From Chalara sp. BL73 (Eukaryota; Ascomycota; Leotiomycetes; Helotiales): a stretch of DNA of 64,000 nucleotides. The notes under the pieces are model-generated. The model was not told the DNA's origin. It saw only the letters and a list, made by a program, of their open reading frames with translations, and searched no databases. The stretch spans positions 682,001 through 746,000 of the forward strand of contig CAKJVC010000182.1 of assembly GCA_918026815.1 (NCBI GenBank), in the 5' to 3' direction. A program made the translations under genes and the position numbers. Shown piece after piece: positions 24,637 through 37,704 of this stretch; within the stretch, counting starts at the first letter, position 1, and the number at the start of each line of letters is the position of its first letter.

Positions 24637-26582
24637 ATTGAATACAGGAATTTATCTGCCAGAGTATTCTACCATGCAGCAGCTGCAGATGTCGTAGATA
24701 TTGAGATGATTCGTTGTCGCAATGGCTCTTGGCAAGCAGCTCTCGATTTGCTTGTCGATTTTTTCTTCTGGGTCTGGGGAATTGCTTAACTTGGCTTGGA
24801 AAGAGCTTGATGAGCTTGAAATCTCTCAGCCCTCTTGTCCTCCTCTGCCAATACCCCAATCAGTCGATTCCCTCAAGAGAATGGCGTGGTGTCGAAGCAT
24901 TCAGAATCCGGTCGCGCCCAGTCGCCGCTCCACCTTCCTTATAAAAGTTGATGTACTCCCGTTATATTTTCGATGGTGAAGACCAGATTCTGCGGAACCG
25001 ATATCCTCTTCGCAGATCTGTCCAGCTGGTAGGCTTCGACTTCAAGGAGTGTGCGGAGGAGAGGGTAAGCTTTCCTGACAGTACCGTGAAAACTTGTCTC
25101 TTGGCGGGGAGGGTTGTGGTCTGTCAGGAAGGATTTTGAGGGCTCGAAGCCGTCATATATGGGTAAGTCGGCAAGAGTCTTGGTCGGAGGATGAAGGAGG
25201 CAAATCAATTGAGTCGGCCAAGAGTGCCCAGCATGAAGTGATATGGGGAAGCAATGAGATTGGAAGAGCTAAAGTAAAGGTTGGTAGCGGGTTCTCGCGA
25301 TTTCGGATGTTTTTGCGGCGGGTCGTTTATCTGGATTTTGATGACGAACAAGCAACTTTTTTTTCAAGCTGACTGTGCTGGAGCAGCCCACGCATGTTAT
25401 ATACACTTTGACCACTGTCAATCAGAGAGCCAATGCATCAGCAAACCCAAAATACATCATTTTAATTCAATAAAAGCAGTGTTAAGTGTCTGATAATGCA
25501 CGTACGTGTAGCTTCTTGCTTTGCTCTCTTTGCTGATTTCTTGGACAAGGCCTCACTTCGGGAACCAGGATGTAGATGACCGTGGATGAAAAAATCCACT
25601 TCACCAGTTATGTCATTGGGTGACCGGCCCCACTCCCAAGCCATGATGCAGGGATGTTTGGCTTGGCAGGCTTGGCATTCAAGATGTCATCTTCCCCCAC
25701 GAAAAACCCCCCCCCCCATCATCCCCATATGCATCTCTAAAGTACTCCGTAAGTACTTAAATGCATGCACCTCACGTTTTGTGAACTCCCGGGTTGGGAG
25801 ACATGTATGCAAGGGATTACGAAAAGGCAGCTCCGGCAGCTTGTGCCACGGAATGCACGGCGGGGGAAAAAAAAACATCGGCCAGAGTTGATGATGATGC
25901 CGTAAGTAGTAGATTTCGGAACCGACAAAATCAAAGGCTTTTTTCTTCTCGGCAAGACCCGGCCATGGACGGCTGGGTCAAAGTACCACACTGTACTGTA
26001 CGGTCTGTTCCACAGTCCATCATCCATGGTTACGGGTCGAGACAAGGGTTTGACTCCATAACGCCTTGCGAATTCATCTCTTTCAAAATTTCAACAGAAG
26101 AAACGGAGATGCACGTGACCGAGGACGTATGCACGATGCAGAGGCTGAGGTGCAGCGTGGGATATCGAGCAGTTGCAACTTCTCCCTCGCCAAAGAGAGC
26201 CTTTCATACGTAAGTTGTTACCCTTTTGCATATATGCAAAAGCATCAGATGACATGCCACACTTTTCAAGGGATAAAACAGTGTCCCGAATGTGTCAGAC
26301 TTTGAATGGATGAGAATGGGAAAGGGGCTGAGGTGCGGTGTGAATCACTTGTTTGAGGCATCGATTGTGTGATATCTCTGGAATACCATGCATTACCAAC
26401 CTCTCTTGTACAGGATCATCAATCCCAGATATGATGCGTCTATCAGTCACGTCTTATAGCTCTTCCGTTTCCATTGAACGTTTAGGTCAAGCATCGACTC
26501 CACCCTACTGTGACCGTCGCTTGCCGTATGTCACCACCACTCCTCTTTAATAATCAATGATTTCTCTGCCTAAACTTCCTCA
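24637..26582. other. Long intergenic region, probable promoter of the antiporter
   Basis: About 1.9 kb without a recognisable gene. Short frames lie in all phases. A run of C at about 25708-25719 is a simple homopolymer. Confidence 0.5.
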
Positions 26583-27639
26583 TTATCTATGACGTCTGTA
26601 GGTCATAGAAACATATGTTTCCGCGTGTGGCTTTACAGTCACGATTTGTGGTGCTGCTACGTATCGAACACCGGGGATAGACGGAGCATATGATGAGTAT
26701 GTCCGTTCTGATGGAGACGAATACTGTTGATACCTCCGATTTTTCTTGTCTGCTATATCTCTGTAATCCTCCTCCACTGCTTCTCCGTCGTACATGCTTT
26801 CTTCAATTCCCCATGTTACCGCAGTTCGTCTTGGACTAGAATTGTGTCCTCTCTGCAAGCCTTTCTTGCATCTCGGCCATACATGTTCGTCTGCATGCGT
26901 CTTGTTGCTCTTTTTTCGTTCGCTTCTCGACCCATGCTTCTCATAGCGCTGAGACCGTCCCTCAGCCCAAGCGCTCTCATCCAGGGCTGCCATCTCTGCC
27001 TCACCTGTTTCGTCTCCGTCATCTCTGCTTGGCATCTATTCTCATTAACCAAGGAACAGTGTAAGCAGTACAACAACTTACTTTATCTATAAACAGCATA
27101 AGTGTGGTGATGATGATAAAATAGAGCAAGTGAGCATCACTCTCAGAAAATCCCACCCCACAAAGCTGAGTCTTCGCCCATGTCAGCGTCTTCTCGCCAA
27201 AGAACCAAAGTCCACTGCCAGACCAATTACAGCGATCGATCACTGACTTGGGGTTATAATTCTCCATTTTCGACTCTCCTAGGCCTCCCCTATGCTTCTG
27301 ATAGTCAAATACGTTGCGTAGCCACTTCCGAACATCCTCACGGTTAGCATCTTTCGTTGGAAAAGAATCAAGGACCAGTTTGTGGATTGGGAGAAATGAC
27401 TTTCCGTTAAGGTCGGTGCCGCGGATAAAGTTATCTGGATGAACGACCCAGCTTACAGGTCGCATCTCCCACAATATGTCGTGCGATGCCTTTATTTCCA
27501 TGCCTGAACTCAGTGCTTGCTGCAAAAATTTTGCGGCGGAGGAAGATACAGTCCCCTTCTGTCCATTGATATAATCAATGCCGGATATAGCATGAATCAC
27601 CAACCAGTAATTTACCACGAGTGTGCAAGTGCTACACAC
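26583..27639 (-). CDS. Unknown protein with one membrane helix (5' end uncertain)
   Basis: Two exons are clear. The first runs from about 27554 down to about 27082 (starting near KGTVSSSAAKFLQQA). Then comes GTAAGT...AATAG, and the second exon is 27035-26583 (PSRDDGDETGEAEMAALDE...). The frame upstream to 27639 lacks an ATG and contains GTGAGT and an AG just before AAGGGG, so a further 5' exon is likely. An ATG at 27787 followed by a hydrophobic segment (SLLVIFIFYVSQLL) is a candidate for an N-terminal signal or anchor. The body has HDILWEMRPVSWVVHPDNF and a membrane helix near YFIIITTLMLF. The C-terminal part is hydrophilic, basic and Tyr/Ser-rich. I do not recognise a family. Confidence 0.55.
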
Positions 27640-27989
27640 TCACAGACTACTTTTTTCGCTCGAGGATATGTCGTCAGAATCATCAGTGAGGGATCTTGAT
27701 TACAGAACCCACCATCGTATCAAGGAGCTGTGATACATAAAAAATAAATATTACCAGTAAGGAATGACTAAAGGTCTCTGTGCTCATATATATATCGTCA
27801 CGGAGATCTAGAAAGTAATTCCGCCAACATGGACATAGTTCTTGTCTCTAATTTTGATGAAAAGTGTTGAAATCTATCATATCTAATAGTTAACCCTCCC
27901 GTTTCCCGGAACAAAATCATGTACAGTTAATTGATACATATTTGGGTATCGTTGCACTTTCGTGTGATTTCGCTACTTTGAGAGGAAAT

Positions 27990-29689
27990 CTAAGGCTCGT
28001 ATGGTGACTTTGCCCTGCTTCCCGTCAATACAACTCCTCCATCCGGAGTGACGAGGACGGCATCTTCAAGTCTGATTCCAAAACCAGAATCAAGGTGTAT
28101 TTTGCGAGCTTGTGCATTTGTGACATAGATTCCCTGCTTAATTAGTATGTGCCTCAACTGATGTAGGGTTGTAGAATAATACCGGCTCATTTGTGACCAC
28201 CTGGCCCGCTTTCAACTTTTCAGAATTGGCACCATTCAGGTATGGATGCTCATGTACCTCTAAACCAAGACCGTGGCCCAGTCGATGCGTATAAAATTCA
28301 CCATATCCAGAGTCGGTGATAACCTGCAAAAGTTAGGCTGCTCCACACCGGTGAAAGGAGCTGGTTCCGAAGTTGGCGGGAAATGTTTGGAAAAGGAGTA
28401 TACATACCTTCCGAGACGCGGCGTCGACTAGCGAACACGTTTCATTGACCTTCATTAATGCGATTGCAGCAGACTGGGCTGCATAAACAGTATACCAACT
28501 ATCCCACAATTCATCACTAACAGTTGAGCCTGCTGGTAAGAATGTTCGGGTCACGTCGCTGCCATAGCCGTGGAGGCTCGAGCCAATGTCGATGAGCACA
28601 AACTCATGATCTTTCAATACTTTACCGAAACTTCCACCATGTGGATTAGAAGCCTGATCACCGAGAAGTACCAGGGCCCAAGCACCACCCTTGAGACCTG
28701 CTTTGTCAAAAAGAGAGGTGGCTGCTTCTAGAATCTCTCCTTGTGTCAAGCCTACCTTGGCAAATTTTGCAAGAGATCGGACAAGCTCGATGGTGAATTC
28801 GTTGATACCCCGTAGTATAGCAAGCTCAGTATCACTCTTCACAGCTCGAATTGACTGAATGGCATCAGTTGCTGGTGTCACATCGATACCCGCTTTCTGA
28901 AGACCGGTGGCAATAAAATATCGTGCATGCTCATCAAGAATGACCTTTTCATATCCGGTCGATTTCTTGAGAGCCTCAAATGGAGATTCTTCCTCGTGCC
29001 ATTCAATGACTCTTTTGTCTTTGAAAACCATTTCCAAACCACCGATGCGAGCTAGCTCAAATTTCGGCGCTAGGTATGAGAATTGTCCGTCCTTGTCAAT
29101 AATCACCAAGAATGGTCGCTCTGAAAGACCATATGAGCTCGAGACATTAGCATAATATCTTGACGAAGCTGAAGGCTCCGTGATAAATGCATCAACGCCA
29201 GCTTCCGCAAGAACACCCGCAAGAATCGACTGGCGGTCCAGAAACTCTTGGCGGGTGATCTGAGGAACATCCAAAAGTGACACATGAGGCGCCAGGGTTT
29301 CCCAAGCTTGTTCACTCAGGGATGGCCTTGAGCCACTGCTCTATGAATCAAATTTAGTATAGACATTCAACAACTATCAGGCATGATAAACATACCCTCA
29401 AGTAATGACGGCGTATCCACTCGTGATCCCATAAATTCCGTACACTGACCATGATCCACAGCAGATTGATTATCACCCACAGTCGGAGGCATGTCGGACT
29501 TTTCAACTCAAAGAGTGGCCTCCTCCAACGGTTCTTGGGATTATCATGAACAACATTCCTCAGGCACGACCGATGTGATGCCTGACACACATGGCAGAAG
29601 AAAGTATCCTTTTCCTTCTCATAGCTTGCATGCATCCCACAGTTGGAACATCTGGACTTCATGCCTGGCTGCTGGATTTTATTTGCCAT
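27990..29689 (-). CDS. Membrane-anchored Xaa-Pro aminopeptidase/dipeptidase (M24 family)
   Basis: Exons are 29689-29396, 29340-28408, 28323-28183 and 28133-27990. Introns are 55, 84 and 49 bp and all phases agree, giving about 503 residues. The N-terminus has a CX2C...CX2C zinc-ribbon-like motif (CSNCGMHAS...FFCHVC, residues 14-35) and one membrane helix (about 66-84). A creatinase-like N-domain and the M24 fold follow. All five metal ligands are present: the two Asp in LIDIGSSLHGYGSDVTRTF (about residues 349 and 360), His in HRLGHGLGLEVHEHP, Glu in VTNEPGIYV (formed across the last intron) and Glu in GIRLEDAVLVT. It should remove N-terminal residues next to proline. An upstream in-frame ATG at 29803 would add 38 residues. 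The topology is inferred. Confidence 0.9.
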
Positions 29690-29809
29690 GACGATGTCGT
29701 CGAGATATATAATGTCGTGATGCAAGAGTGGACGCTGACGGACGATCAAGAACACACCGAGATAAGAGGCCAGCTTCTTGATTGGGCCGAAGCTGTGGAT
29801 CAATCAGAT

Positions 29810-30940
29810 CATGTGACTGTATTTCTGTAATACTCATGTGATTTCCCTCTTGCTCACTTAAATGCTAACGTTGTTTTTCTAGTCTTTGAAAAGATCCCAA
29901 GTGCCTAGAGAAATACAGCATTAGAGTTTTAAGATATACATGGGACCCTGAAATTCCCAGTTATGGAGGAATCATATGCTCAGTTCCGGACATCTAGAGT
30001 TATACTCTAGGACCATTTTGCCCTCGAGAGGTGCAACGTGTGTGAACTATGTGAAAATTAGTGATGAATACCAAGTATAGGAGCATGAAGTGTGGTCCAA
30101 GCAGCAGTAGTTGAGATAAACTAAGAGATGGATAAAAGCTCCTGACTATAGCCTATGTCTCAAAGCCATAACGCTGGGTTGAAGCCATTCTAAGCCTTGT
30201 GGCTTACACGGATTGGGCTCTGAGACGTAAAGGCGTCTCGCTTAGAAAGTCTAATGATGCCTGGCTCAGAAGGACGGCACGGCTAGAGCCAGCTCTCTTT
30301 TCTGGAAACGAGGTGCGTAAGGGTGTAGCATTGCACATCTTCAAGCTGGTATAGCGCTTGAGCGACTAATCGCAATTTTCTACATATTGGATACAAGATA
30401 CTGCTATTCTAATTCTGAATGGATCGTAAAAATTAGAATTGATTGCTGCATTAATTTTAGTGACACCATGATTGGCCAAAATTAAACGAAAGAAATAGGG
30501 GCGGCACAGAGGATTCGGATGGCTCTTGAAGTCAAAATACTCTCAAGATCCAAATATCTAGTCTTTACCGACCATAAGATAGCCTATTCAAAATAGACTT
30601 GGGTGGCATGATAGTTTTGCAAGCATCTGTCAGGGACAATATCAAAATATAGACCACATGGAAATAATGGGCTGACTGTCCTCCGGCTGCAAGCCGAGAA
30701 AGCGCCTATATATTACGAAGGATCAATACCTTTCTTTTAATTCTCTAAGGGTCAGTCTGTTCTATTGTATCTAGCCCATATCACATCGTTGATAATACCC
30801 TCGCAGCATCCTCTCAAAGGCTATGGATAAGGTACAGGCCCCGCAGTTCCCGACTAAGAATTAGAAGTGCTATAACAATATGCAGTGCTAAATTTTCAAG
30901 AAAGATAAGAACATTAACAGCAAAACGACGCAGAGCTATG
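29810..30940. other. Intergenic, no gene seen
   Basis: No open frame of note and no obvious long repeat. One short hairpin-forming stretch occurs near 30220 (GAGACGTAAAGGCGTCTC). Confidence 0.5.
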
Positions 30941-30950
30941 GAACAAAACA

Positions 30951-32047
30951 ATGAAGCCATCTGATCAAATGGTAATTTGTAAAGTAGTACTCTACCTAAG
31001 TGGAAAATACAATGATCCTCTGTCTCCCAAGGCTGCCTATTTGAATGGTTCCCTTCCTATCACACTCTCTATCAACCATGAAAGTCGCTCGGAGACTTTG
31101 AAATACTTTATAGTGGTGATTGGCAATTGGAAGCGCGGCTATGTAATTCGCTTCTGGGGTGTAGGCTGTCATGGGCGTTGTAAGTGGTCTAGATTGTTCC
31201 TGTGTTCCTACACTTCAGAGCCTCCTAGGTCGACTACAATAGCCTCAAAGTTTTCTTCTAGCTAGCTTGTGTATAGTGTACAGATAATACGATGTTTTAA
31301 ATTATCTGCTGCGTTAACCATGTTCCCTTTCTAGACTTCCCCATCACCGCTTTCAAGAATGCCACATTCAAATGGCCAGTCGAAGAACAGCCAATTGCCC
31401 AATCCCTAATATTTAATCCTATTAGAGATACTACCATCATCTCCAGAAATACCCACAAGAAAGTTCCTTGCTTCAAACGCTGAACTAATTACCTTAATGA
31501 GCTCCGTCCTGATATCTTTCTAAAATTCAAGCGTGCCGAAATCTGTGTCACTGGCTGGGATCTGATTAATCTCAAGGTAATTTGTGGGTATGGCGTGAGA
31601 AGGAATTTGGTCGAGCACCGCCACTACTGTACCTCGACCACACCAATGGCTTCGATGAGGATGGCGTTCCTGTGAGTAATCCGGATACACGCCTTGTGGC
31701 ATCACCATGTCGACAGGAGAATTTGGTACGCGTCTTCAGCCCTCTTTTCGCATCAAGGATCTGAACGTTCTTACGATAACTCACCCATCCGTTCCGCTTG
31801 CCGCCGACACAATGCTCAGCGATTTTATCCCGCTTGAAAATCTGCAGGAATTTATCCACAAGAATTCGAGAAGAATAAGGGAACTTTCGTTGAAGCAAAA
31901 GCCCCTACGGTGGAGGTTCTGTGGAGCGACTACAAACAAGTAACGCCACGGTATGCCAACACGTTCTTTTCAGGCATAACTGGCACATTCTTTCAGTTTT
32001 CTGACTGGGAGCCCGAGTTCAAGCACATCTCACGCCCATACTACTAA
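30951..32047 (+). pseudogene. Decayed 2EXR-domain-like gene
   Basis: Plus-strand pieces read in order. 30951-31265 includes SLPITLSINHESRSETLKYF, the second half of the 2EXR motif found in many fungal proteins. Around 31335-31480 lies FPITAFKNATFKWPVEEQ...FNPIRDTT. At 31750-31880 lies RIKDLNVLTITHPSVPLAADT...LENLQEFI. At 31881-32047 lies GTFVEAKAPTVEVLWSDY...FFSGITGTFFQ, ending in TAA. The pieces lie in different frames with stops between them, so the gene is broken. The N-terminal half of the motif, with the usual LPxEIR, was not found. The family has no established biochemical role. Confidence 0.5.
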
Positions 32048-32492
32048 GCTATGTAGCTGTGTTATATATAAGGATGGTGTGATGGATATGGCTGATTTCA
32101 TTCTCTCCTGAAAGTTTTTATTTTTCTTTCAGTCACATTCTGGTGCTTCGAACCAAAACGAAGCAAGTGTACGCATCACAAAGAAGATGGATGTAGCTGA
32201 TAGTATATCATGAACTGCAGAGTTGATGCAGGGAATTGCCATCTATGTCTAACATGACACATGGCTAATCAGCACATCTAGCAAGTGAGGTTACTGCATG
32301 GGAGCAATTGCAGTTCAAATTTAAACATATATAAAACTATCATAAACGTTAGTGGTATGCCAATATGTGATAAGTGACAAACTACATAAAGCCCTGCGAC
32401 ATCTTCTGACATTGGTGGAGTACTTAATGAATACCATTTATTTAAAGGAAGTACTTTTCAAATCTATAATATATTATTGCTAGGTATTACAT

Positions 32493-33860
32493 TTAGGTCA
32501 TCCCTTCAGCCGAACCTTTAACTCTCTTTCCAATATCCTCGTGCTCAACCCAAACGTCTTTTCGCTCTAGAATACCCATAACCTTCCCACCCTCTCCCAC
32601 TAACTCCTCTTCGCTTCCCTCCCAATATCCATGTTCTCCTCCGCCAACAACCTTTGTAGTATTTCTGGCTCGCTCCTCGTGATAGATGGACTCAAGAGGA
32701 AATGAAGACTTTCGACTATGAGATCGACCCGCCGTACTGTTCTTATTGGACCCGGATCCTGAGCCCAGAGAACCAAGGAAGTGAGGGAGGAAATGGTTTA
32801 GGCAGCCTTTGAATGCAGGCACGCAAGATGAGACTATGGCGACGTGAAGTTCGATTGTAGACCATATGATTGGGCTTGTTATATTCCCTGGTTATATTAG
32901 ATGTGCAATTTTCAGCACATTTATGGATTCTGGAAGCGTGCTTACATGTTACGTCAGAAGAACTAATGAGCAAGTGCAGAGTGCAGAGACCTGGGAAGCA
33001 TTAGTATTAATTGTTGGGAACATGTTGGATGAAAAGCATACGGTAAATACTCGCGAAAACAGCCACAGCTCCCATGCTCAACACGGCACAGAGACCAATC
33101 CTCTGAAGGGTAGGTAGGTGCAGGCGCCAGAGCATTGGAATTGGCATTGCATAAATCGTGAAATCGGTCGCAAGATTTAGCGCCGCATTGGCATCTAGTT
33201 GATTTCAACCAAGGTTTTCTCCTAAGATATATGTTGCGTACAGTAGAAAGTTTGAAGCTGGATGCAAGAACCCTTTTTGGTACTATCCCAGAGCATAGAC
33301 AGCGGTATGCATTGCAGGGTAACAGTTACCACACTGGCGACCCCAAACCCAGCACATACGAATGCCATCGCATAGGCGAAATAACGGAATTTCATACTTC
33401 TCGAAAGACGAAGATAGAAAGCTAGGAGGGATAGCTTGATCAATGCTGCGGATACTGAGTAGCTGGGGGAGGAGACCAGCAGCGCTTTCTGATATGGCTC
33501 CACCATTGAGGGTAGTTGGTGTTCCACATGCTTTCCGAGTCCATACTTCGTTGCTTTATTTATTTTAATATAGATTGTTCCAGTGATAAACGGCACATAC
33601 CAATAAGCGGGGGTATACTCTCCATTGCAGCGAAAACCAGTGCGGCCAAGATCAGCCAGTCATCGGAACCAACTCCTAGGACAATCCACTGCAACATAGT
33701 AAGATTTGTGCTTAGAGCTGAGGACTGAAGTATGTTTAAAGACACCAAAACTTACAATTCTTGTCGCAAATCGAATGCTGACGGCTACAACTGACAGTGA
33801 TAACATCGCGATTCCGGTTGCAATCACAATGCTACTTCTATCCCCTTCTCGAGATTCCAT
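32493..33860 (-). CDS. PTH11-like fungal rhodopsin-domain membrane protein, six exons
   Basis: Exons are 33860-33756, 33688-33601, 33553-33242, 33194-33051, 32990-32946 and 32887-32493. Introns are 47-67 bp and all phases agree, giving about 362 residues. The protein has seven predicted helices and the motifs of this family. These are GVGSDDWLILAAL after helix 1-2, LPSMVEPYQKALLVSSPSYS, IKLSLLAFYLRLSRS, NLATDFTIYAMPIPMLW, and SDVTWNITSPIIWSTIE followed by VSSCVPAF (the last formed across two introns). The C-terminal about 95 residues are cytosolic, Ser-rich and acidic. Members are integral-membrane, GPCR-like surface proteins; ligand and signalling partner are unknown. One intron contains TACTAAT at the expected branch position. 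Confidence 0.88.
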
Positions 33861-34978
33861 CTTGCATGTGATACCGGAATACAATGTGCAACGAAAATAT
33901 TCGCTAATTATAGTACATTGAAGCCGAAAGCAATGCAGCCTCAAGAACAAAGAAGTCAATATAAACACAATATACAAGCAAATGCACGAACGAAGGCAGA
34001 CCTCAAATTTCTCTCCTACAGGTCACAGAGACTTATGTATCCCTTTGGGTAGAGGATGCTCCAAGTCATGACACGGGCGGTATCAGAAACTACGGGGTAC
34101 CGCAAGCAAAAAGGCACGGTTAGTGACCTTATTTAATGAATTAAGGTTAAGTTCACAAGTCACCAGCCAACTCACACGAGTCAACCAGTTAGCGAGCAAC
34201 AAGAGAAACAAACTTAAAACTCTTTTCCGTCCCATACTAGCGCCATACTAGTTTAGCCCATAGCAGCATCAGCGCGGAAGCACGGCAGGGGATTATATAG
34301 CATAGTCTTAGCAGTGCCGATCAGGGTGGGGAACTTTTTGGATTGGGCTTGGGAAACAAGCTAAAGCTATGACCTCAGCTCTGAAAGGTATAATCGGCGG
34401 CATTGAATGGTTAAGGTTTAAGGTTTTGGGTAGAAAATGCCCAGGAAAATATTAGCCGAGCGGCCCACTATCCGGACCAAAGAGAACTAATACTGCAATC
34501 TTCCCCACACAGTGCGGTTGTAACCGATCGAAGGAACAATTAGATTTTGATATGGGCATGCTGTACTTAAAGAACGGGAGGTTCCAACAGCAAGGGACAT
34601 AAAGAAGGAGAGTTCCTGGAAACGGGAACGCTAAAGAAGAGCTTAGGCGGCCCTGGGAAGCATGGGCATAGGATAAATAGTACCGACCCCTGTAACTCAA
34701 CCTATTGATTGACTTTCCAACATTCATCTTTAAGGGCGATACGATCATTGCCTTAAAAGCGCCATAAAATAGATTACATGGATAAAGAAAAGATAAAGGG
34801 GCATGTTTACATGTACGACGAAGGGGCAGAATGTTTAGATGGAGATATTCCAATCTGTATTGATGATCTTAAGCGCACAGGTGAAAGATATTTTACTCGG
34901 ATACATGAATTAATACCGACTTTCCTATGATGTATCTACCTCTTGAGTACTGATCATGGTGTCAGCTTGCCGTCTTCA
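33861..34978. other. Intergenic, no gene seen
   Basis: A 133-codon minus-strand frame (34452-34853) has no domain or coding pattern I trust. Confidence 0.45.
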
Positions 34979-35849
34979 CTAACTACTTTGGCTCGGAGAA
35001 ATGGTTGCCGTAGTTACTGTGGCAGCCTCGTTGCGGTGGTAATCTTGGTTGTGAGAGCCAAGATTGAGGATGGAAGGTAATCTCATGTCGGTTCTTGACC
35101 TAGTGGCCAGAACATCTGTCTCGATTGTGGCCGTTGTAAGCTTTGTTTGAGATACGACGAACGTGGAGATCGTGACAAACACTTGGCGAATTGAGGCACA
35201 ACTATCTTTTGTTATCGTCACGGTTGTCTCTGAAATGCGGTCCATCCGATCAGGTCCCCAAATAGAATTTCATGGATGTACTTATTTTCCAAAGCAGTTT
35301 CCACCTCTGTCAAAATTGTCTCCGAAATGCTAACTTGTTCAGTGGCGGGATTTGTTAGTGTAGTCTCAGAGAGACAGAGAATTTTCGTGCTGGAAGTAGC
35401 AAAGAAGGTGGTGGTCACTATAGTTGGATGGGTACCGTTGAGTTGACTCTTCAGGTTCTTTATTGTCCCCCTATACGTCGCCACTTTCACTGAGAAGGGG
35501 GTCGATTATCAGAGCAACGAGGATCGGTATGGCTAGCGAGCCAATGACACTTCTTACGTTTTCGGAGAACGATTGCAGCTTTACCAATATACGTGAAATC
35601 GAGAGCTTCTTCCTGTCTTGCTTCCGCTCCTTCAGTATTTGGAAGGATGTCACGAGGAACCCAAGGCTGGGGAGGAGTTTGATGCAAATTATTGAGTGGC
35701 ATCCCCCAAATGTTACCGGTGCCTGGTGGAATGCCGAACTCATCTGGATCAGGAATTATCTCGTCGTGATTATTGCCCCTATCATTATTATTGGGCAGAT
35801 ATTGTCTTAGGAGCGAAAGTCGGTCGAGGAAACGAACAGGGGTTACCAT
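34979..35849 (-). CDS. Possible single-pass surface protein, model incomplete or broken
   Basis: Minus-strand frames form a suggestive series. 35849-35560 is hydrophilic (LPNNNDRGNNHDEIIPDPDEF...). In a neighbouring frame 35560-35470 holds a membrane helix (VIGSLAIPILVALIIDPLL). 35460-35220 and 35245-34979 are Ser/Thr-rich with repeats such as SISETILTEVETALE and SETTVTITKDS. This looks like a short cytosolic domain, an anchor and a Thr-rich ectodomain. The frame changes might be small introns (a GTATAT...AAG pair fits the first), but stops remain. It could equally be a pseudogene. No family was recognised. Confidence 0.3.
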
Positions 35850-35859
35850 TTTACTTGCA

Positions 35860-37030
35860 GAATTGCTTGCTGAATGTGATTTGTGGGCAGACGGGTTTAG
35901 TCAACCCATATTCTGGCGAGCTATTGGTGGCGGGCGAAAGATTTGAGTTTGAGTTAGAGACATTATTTGTTTGCCCTCTGCCGTCGCCGTGTTGTGCGGA
36001 TATAAGACAAGTTTGCGATCCTGCTCGCCTACCACTATGTAAGCGATTAATACGTGATATCGAGTGAAGAGAGGAAAAGCTTCAGCATTGGACCTTTTGT
36101 ACTCTTCATCACTCGGTAAGGGCTGATTAAGAGATATCTACAGGAATGGGCGCAGAGCCGTCAAATATAAGACAGAGTGAGTGGGGCGAGCAACTTGTAA
36201 GCGTGGGCTGTCTCATGAAGTTAGGTGGGAGGTGGCATTATGACGGTAAGCAGAATAGGTCTAAGCCGGCTGAGTGCTTGTAACTGTCAAGTTTGACAAA
36301 GCGTTGATGTTGTGTGTGATGAGTTAAAAAATATTGATGAAGGCTATAATGCTGATATGAGTGAAGAAAGAGCTGAATACCACAAGTTCAATGCGATGGA
36401 AAGTCAGGTAATTTGAAGTTGCCCAGTCATTTCTTGGGATTGTTCCCTTTTGGGATCAAACTGAAGCCTTAAATTTCGTTGAAGATTCTTGACATACTTC
36501 CACATTTTCATGGGTCGCTCCATTTCGGGACTAGTGACGCTCTGGGAAAATTACTTTACCAGATCGTTATCTCTCAATTGCTGGATAAAGTTCTTCAAGA
36601 ATTCTATTGACAAGATATATTGAATGAGGGGTTTCAAGTAAGCAAGAAGGCGGCAGCGAACTCGGGGTTAATCGTCAGAGTTAAGGGGAAATTCGCAGCA
36701 GATCTGGAATATTCTTGGTTGAGGAGAATGTGATTAGAAGGGTCCGTACGAGCTGGTGCGGGGTAGATAAAGTCTATTAGCCGGCACTTTGTTCACCTAC
36801 AACTTAAGGAGTGATAAGACTTTTGGGGTTAAACAAGATCGGCCACATTTGAGTATTGAGAATAAACAAACTCCCAACGATAAGAGCCTTGGTTTGTGTT
36901 TACACTTGAGACATCATGAAATTAGGTCACCAGAATTGAACCACAGCCCTTCAACTTCTTCGATAATAAAGCATATTTAGGTGATTCAGGAAGTAAAATA
37001 CTATACAATCTTGTTACTTAAATCCGGGCC
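35860..37030. other. Intergenic, no gene seen
   Basis: About 1.2 kb with many short stops in all frames; no repeat or RNA gene recognised. Confidence 0.5.
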
Positions 37031-37626
37031 TCAAAGCAGTTTAACCGGCCGGGCAGCCTCCACGTCCACTGGCGATTGCTTCATGCAGAACATCGCACCT
37101 AGCAGGGCAGCACCACCCACATATATTGGGACGAACACGAATATCAGATCTCCTGGCATGACACCTATGGATAAAAGGGCGACCAAATAGACTACCTCAC
37201 CCACCAAGATAGCGTACATCCCAGGTGTCATATGCCTCCAATGTCGCTTTCCTGTCGGGTTCATGAGGACGAAGAAGAACGCTGTCGCCAACGAGGCGAA
37301 CGCCATGAACCCTGCAATGCTGAACACGACCAGCAGACAAACGTTATAGGCAGGATTAAATCGATGCAAAGGTTGAAGAAAGCTTGCTACGCTTGAGGTT
37401 ATCTGGATACCAGGGTTAGCAGCTGCAGGGTATTGCAGACTTATCTAGGTGGTATATTGGTTGGAAATGATAGCCAAGTGGCAGAGGCACGTACCCAATC
37501 TAATGCCGTATCTTGTTCCCAAACTCCAATACTTTCGTTGATGAGCATGGCACACACTCCCATAATCAACAAACTCGCACCAGAAATTATGCCGATACGT
37601 TGTTCCAGTTGATCTGAGTAATCCAT
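37031..37626 (-). CDS. Small integral membrane protein, about four helices
   Basis: Proposed exons are 37626-37495 and 37402-37031, with a 92-bp intron (GTACGT...CAG), giving about 167 residues. Hydrophobic segments are IGIISGASLLIMGVCAMLI in exon 1 and VCLLVVFSIAGFMAFASLATAFFF, ILVGEVVYLVALLSI and LIFVFVPIYVGGAALLGAMF in exon 2. The C-terminus is short. An in-frame ATG at 37704 would add 26 residues with two Cys pairs. I do not recognise a family. The consistent hydrophobic pattern and clean splice phases support a real gene. Confidence 0.6.
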
Positions 37627-37704
37627 ATGTCCCACCTCTTGCAGCCAGCTAATTCGGCATTCGGTACAAAGATGTTCGTCATCCTCATTCTTTACACAGT
37701 CCAA

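Noticed and set aside
25706..25720. C homopolymer as a possible regulatory site
   Set aside because: Simple homopolymer; no further structure. The same applies to the G run near 48571-48579.
34452..34853. 133-codon minus-strand frame
   Set aside because: No recognisable motif and no supporting context.
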